Notes under the pieces: model-generated
Seen by the model: only the letters and a program-made list of their open reading frames with translations
Told to the model about the DNA's origin: nothing
Database searches by the model: none
Assembly: GCA_047971485.1 (NCBI GenBank)
Contig: JBKDZR010000019.1
Coordinates: 8,034-72,033, forward strand
Origin: JBKDZR01 sp047971485
GTDB taxonomy: Bacteria > Pseudomonadota > Alphaproteobacteria > Rhodobacterales > Rhodobacteraceae
DNA length: 64,000 bases
Reading direction: 5' to 3'
Shown: positions 61,093 through 64,000 of the stretch, in pieces
How positions within the stretch are numbered: the first letter of the stretch is position 1
How the letters are laid out: each line of letters begins with the position of its first letter
Translations under genes and position numbers: made by a program

Positions 61093-61454
61093 AACGCGCA
61101 ATCCTGATCCTGCCCCTTCTGGCGGCCTGCACAGCCCCGGCCCCGGGCGGCCCTGATCCGGTGCTGGCGCTGGGCGGCATACTGGCCGGCCAGACCGGGC
61201 AAGAGGTGGGTTTTGGCCGCGCGCGTGATGGGGCGGTGGCGGCGGTCAGCCGTATGGCGGGCGCTGGCCCGGTTTGGGCTGGGGGATGTGGCGGCATTGC
61301 CGAGCGCGCACGCTATCCCGGTGGGCTGACGCTTTACTTTACGCCCGAGGCCTTTGTTGGCTGGTCTGTGGATCCCGAGGGCAGGAATTGGCAGCGCGCT
61401 GGCGGTGTGGGCAATTCGGCTGGTCGGGTTTGTGAGATAGGGCTCGACGCATAA
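61089..61454 (+). CDS. Small putative lipoprotein downstream of regA, apparent CTG start
   Basis: About 121 residues. From CTG 61089 the frame reads LKRAILILPLLAACTAP, a lipoprotein signal with lipobox LLAAC and acceptor Cys 14. The mature part contains four Gly-rich strands and two further cysteines (GGCGGI and VCEIG). No ATG, GTG or TTG precedes the signal in frame. The next start is GTG 61161, which would discard it. I therefore favour the CTG, which overlaps the regA stop (cTGA), but this is not proven. No family recognised. Confidence 0.55.
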   Translation: MKRAILILPLLAACTAPAPGGPDPVLALGGILAGQTGQEVGFGRARDGAVAAVSRMAGAGPVWAGGCGGIAERARYPGGLTLYFTPEAFVGWSVDPEGRNWQRAGGVGNSAGRVCEIGLDA

Positions 61455-61695
61455 GGGCGTGTTTATTTCCTCCTCTGCCCAGCCCGGAACCAGGGCCGCA
61501 GGCCCGCCGGGCGAGCGCCTGCCCGTCCCCGCGGGCTGGCGCTTGGGTGACGTCAGCGCACCAGCCCCGCGAAGAAATGTATTCGGCACGATAAAGCGCG
61601 TCGCTCAGCCGTTGGCGGCGCCATCCCACGGGCCGGCGCTCGCCCTCATGTTTCGCAGGGCTGGTGCGATTTGCGTTGTCGCTTCCTGATCTGAA

Positions 61696-62289
61696 TTACA
61701 GGCCGTTCATCAGCGCGGCATGGCGGGCGGTGAAATCGCGGCGCACCTCAACCGGCGGGCGCAGGCGGACCTCCAGCCCCTCGATCAGCTCGGGGCGGGG
61801 GGTGCCGAAAAAGCGGTTGGCCTCGGTTTTCGAGAAGCCCGCGATGCGCGTTGCCTCCAGCCAGGCCGAGGCCCGATCCGCGCGCTTGATCTGGGCCTTG
61901 ATCTGCTTGGGCAGCACCGCCGGCAGGCCGAAACGCTGGTGGATGGCAGCGGTCAGGCGGGTGTCGAGCGTGCCATAGCCTGGCCCGATAGCCGCCTTGA
62001 CCGGGGAAATCATGTCACCGATCACATATTCCGGGGCGTCATGCAGCAGCGCCGCCAGCTGCCATTTTACCGGCGCCTTGGGGACCATGCGGGTAAACAG
62101 CACCTCGACCAGCAGCGAATGCTCGGCCACCGAATAGGGGTGATCGCCAATCGTCTGGCCGTTCCAGCGTGCGACAAAGGCCAGGCCGTGGGCGATGTCC
62201 TCGACCTCCACATCCATGGGCGTGGGGTCGAGAAGATCAAGACGGCGGCCCGACAGCATCCGCTGCCAGGCACGGGGCGCTTGCGCCAC
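61696..62289 (-). CDS. HD-domain phosphohydrolase, YfbR-like
   Basis: 197 residues. HD-domain metal ligands can be placed at VAEHSLLV (about 54-61), LLHDAPEYVIGD (about 81-92) and RADRASAWLEA (about 136-146). These give the H...HD...D pattern. The best characterised relatives are 5'-deoxynucleotidases. The start is GTG 62289, eight bases after argG, with a GGAAG further up. An ATG at 62259 would remove ten residues. Same strand as argG, so possibly co-transcribed. Confidence 0.86.
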   Translation of the reverse strand: MAQAPRAWQRMLSGRRLDLLDPTPMDVEVEDIAHGLAFVARWNGQTIGDHPYSVAEHSLLVEVLFTRMVPKAPVKWQLAALLHDAPEYVIGDMISPVKAAIGPGYGTLDTRLTAAIHQRFGLPAVLPKQIKAQIKRADRASAWLEATRIAGFSKTEANRFFGTPRPELIEGLEVRLRPPVEVRRDFTARHAALMNGL

Positions 62290-62296
62290 GGGGGCG

Positions 62297-63520
62297 TTAC
62301 TTCCCGCGCCGGTCGCGCATGGCCAGAAGGCGCAGGCGCAGCGCGTTCAGCTTGATGAAGCCAGCGGCGTCTTTCTGATCATAGGCGCCGGCGTCTTCCT
62401 CAAAGGTGACATGGCTTTCGGAATAGAGCGTCTGATCCGACCAGCGGCCCACGGTGCGTGCCACACCCTTGTAGAGCTTCAGCCGAACCGTACCGGACAC
62501 ATGTTCCTGGCTTTTGTCGATGGCGGCCTGCAGCATCTCGCGTTCCGGGCTGAACCAGAAGCCATTGTAGATCAATTCCGCATAGCGCGGCATCAAATCA
62601 TCCTTCAGATGGGCCGCGCCGCGATCCAGGGTGATCTGCTCGATCCCGCGATGGGCCTCCAGCAGCAATGTGCCGCCGGGCGTTTCATAGACGCCGCGGG
62701 ATTTCATGCCGACAAACCGGCCTTCGACCAGATCCAGACGACCGCAGCCGTGTTTGCCGCCCAGCTCGTTCAGCCGGGTCAGGATGGTGGCTGGCGACAT
62801 GGCCTCGCCATTGATCGCCACGGCATCGCCCCGCTCGAAGGTGATCTCGACATATTCGGGGGTGTCGGGGGCATCCTCGGGGTTCACGGTGCGCTGATAG
62901 ACGTAATCCGGTGCCTCTTCGGCTGGATCCTCCAGTACCTTGCCCTCGGATGAGGTATGCAGCAGGTTCGCATCGACACTGAACGGGGCCTCGCCGCGCT
63001 TGTCCTTGGCGATGGGGATCTGGTGGGCCTCGGCGAATTCCAGAAGCTTGGTCCGGCTGGACAGATCCCATTCCCGCCACGGCGCGATCACCTTGATATC
63101 GGGGTTCAGCGCATAGGCGGCCAGTTCGAAGCGCACCTGATCATTGCCCTTGCCGGTCGCGCCATGGGCAATGGCATCGGCCCCGGTTTCGGCGGCGATT
63201 TCGACCAGGCGCTTGGAAATCAGCGGCCGGGCGATCGAGGTGCCCAGAAGGTACAGCCCTTCGTAGACTGCGTTGGCACGGAACATCGGAAAGACGAAAT
63301 CACGGACGAATTCCTCGCGCACATCCTCGATGAAGATGTTTTCGGGCTTGATGCCCAGCAACTCGGCCTTCTTGCGCGCGGGCTCAAGCTCTTCTCCCTG
63401 GCCGAGGTCGGCGGTGAAGGTCACCACCTCGCACCCGTATTCGGTCTGCAGCCATTTCAGGATGATCGAGGTATCCAGACCGCCGGAATAGGCGAGGACG
63501 ACTTTCTTGGGTGCAGACAT
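62297..63520 (-). CDS. argG: Argininosuccinate synthase
   Basis: ATP-dependent condensation of citrulline and aspartate in arginine synthesis. 407 residues. N-type ATP-pyrophosphatase motif AYSGGLDTSIILKWL (10-24), citrulline/aspartate site with AHGATGKGNDQVRFE, and ESHVTFEEDAGAYDQKDAAGF near the C-terminus. ATG 63520 has GGAG eight bases upstream, so the frame to 63553 is rejected. Length and motifs are complete. Confidence 0.97.
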   Translation of the reverse strand: MSAPKKVVLAYSGGLDTSIILKWLQTEYGCEVVTFTADLGQGEELEPARKKAELLGIKPENIFIEDVREEFVRDFVFPMFRANAVYEGLYLLGTSIARPLISKRLVEIAAETGADAIAHGATGKGNDQVRFELAAYALNPDIKVIAPWREWDLSSRTKLLEFAEAHQIPIAKDKRGEAPFSVDANLLHTSSEGKVLEDPAEEAPDYVYQRTVNPEDAPDTPEYVEITFERGDAVAINGEAMSPATILTRLNELGGKHGCGRLDLVEGRFVGMKSRGVYETPGGTLLLEAHRGIEQITLDRGAAHLKDDLMPRYAELIYNGFWFSPEREMLQAAIDKSQEHVSGTVRLKLYKGVARTVGRWSDQTLYSESHVTFEEDAGAYDQKDAAGFIKLNALRLRLLAMRDRRGK

Positions 63521-63580
63521 GGTTCTCTCCGGCGGGCGCGCGGGCGGGCGCATCGGCGCCGGTCGATAATCCGAAAACCG

Positions 63581-63931
63581 TCAGCCCACAAGCCGAAGTG
63601 GCATCTGACCCCCAGGTTTCAGCCCGTCGAGGAAGGCCTCGCGCGACGGGCGGTAGGCGGCGACGACCTGTGCCAGCGCCGGCCCGGCCGCCCCGCCCCG
63701 CCGGGCGATCTCTTCGGCGCCGCGGCATGCGTCGGACAGCTGGCGAAACCCCAGGTTCAGCGCACTGCCCTTGATGAAGTGCAGTTTTTCGGCAATCTGG
63801 AACCCGGGAAGTGCCGGGTTGAGCCGGTCCAGCACCGCCTCGACCTCTTCGAGAAAAAGCTCGATCACTTCGGCAAAGACAGCTTCCCCGACTTCGGCGC
63901 GAAGTTCCGCGACCCTTGCCCAGTCAATCAT
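63581..63931 (-). CDS. Histidine phosphotransfer (Hpt) domain protein
   Basis: A 116-residue four-helix Hpt domain. The phospho-acceptor His 51 lies in AEKLHFIKGSALNLGFRQL, the usual HxxKGxxxxxG pattern. It would relay phosphoryl groups between a hybrid histidine kinase and a response regulator. No such partner lies in the window other than RegB/RegA, which do not need one. ATG 63931 is preceded by GGAG with about seven-base spacing. TTG 63946 is less likely. Confidence 0.85.
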   Translation of the reverse strand: MIDWARVAELRAEVGEAVFAEVIELFLEEVEAVLDRLNPALPGFQIAEKLHFIKGSALNLGFRQLSDACRGAEEIARRGGAAGPALAQVVAAYRPSREAFLDGLKPGGQMPLRLVG

Positions 63932-64000
63932 GGCGCGCTCCGGCAAACTGATCCCGTCCGGTTCTACAGGCCGATACGTTAAGGAATTGCGGCAGCCGGG

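Overview
The window looks like a chromosomal segment of an alphaproteobacterium of the order Rhodobacterales (Paracoccaceae/Roseobacter group). The reasons are high GC over most of the segment; a regB-senC-regA redox-control locus; a rho-mnmE-mnmG-rsmG-parA-parB block facing maf-aroE-coaE-dnaQ across a probable replication origin; a TAXI-type TRAP transporter; and a tsaE-amgK-murU-addB-addA-trxA run. No rRNA, tRNA, IS element, prophage or CRISPR array was recognised. Nearly all of it is coding.

Layout. 1-3.4 kb: a lytic transglycosylase (cut by the left edge) and RNase R. 3.6-8.8 kb: an uptake-and-conversion cluster, with a LysR regulator divergent from a TAXI solute-binding protein, a fused TRAP permease and a metal-dependent amidohydrolase. 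8.8-13.9 kb: an alpha/beta hydrolase, dapE and dapD of lysine/diaminopimelate synthesis, small proteins and a LOG-family protein. 14-18.9 kb: a TonB system (outer-membrane receptor, TonB, two ExbD paralogues, ExbB, a small exported protein). 19.2-23.3 kb: a DUF2853 protein and two large fused sugar-transfer proteins in GC-poorer DNA. 23.5-31.6 kb: exported MsrA, mutS, grpE-hrcA, and rph-rdgB-hemW-yptN-like housekeeping genes. 31.5-38.9 kb: parB-parA-rsmG-mnmG-mnmE-rho-hemJ, all on the minus strand, with three perfect parS sites.

38.9-39.3 kb is the predicted oriC: AT-rich, one perfect and several near-perfect DnaA boxes, and genes running away from it on both sides. 39.3-44.6 kb: maf-aroE-coaE-dnaQ, secB, an FxsA-like protein, a Tim44-like protein and an Smr-domain protein. 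44.6-47.9 kb: hslU, a lipoprotein, hslV and trxA. 47.9-56.4 kb: a tightly overlapped minus-strand operon tsaE-amgK-murU-addB-addA, in which addA carries an in-frame amber codon. 56.6-61.5 kb: a PAS protein, the regB sensor kinase, senC, regA and a small lipoprotein. 61.7-63.9 kb: an HD-domain phosphohydrolase, argG and an orphan Hpt protein.

The points most worth a second look are: addA split by TAG at a conserved helicase-motif tyrosine; the origin/parS region; the two neighbouring proteins that join methyltransferase-like and glycosyltransferase domains in opposite orders; an ExbD pair in which one member lacks the proton-path aspartate; and an MnmE lacking the asparagine of its G4 motif. 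I did not find a clear multi-gene system that is wholly new. The mirrored transferase pair is the nearest candidate.
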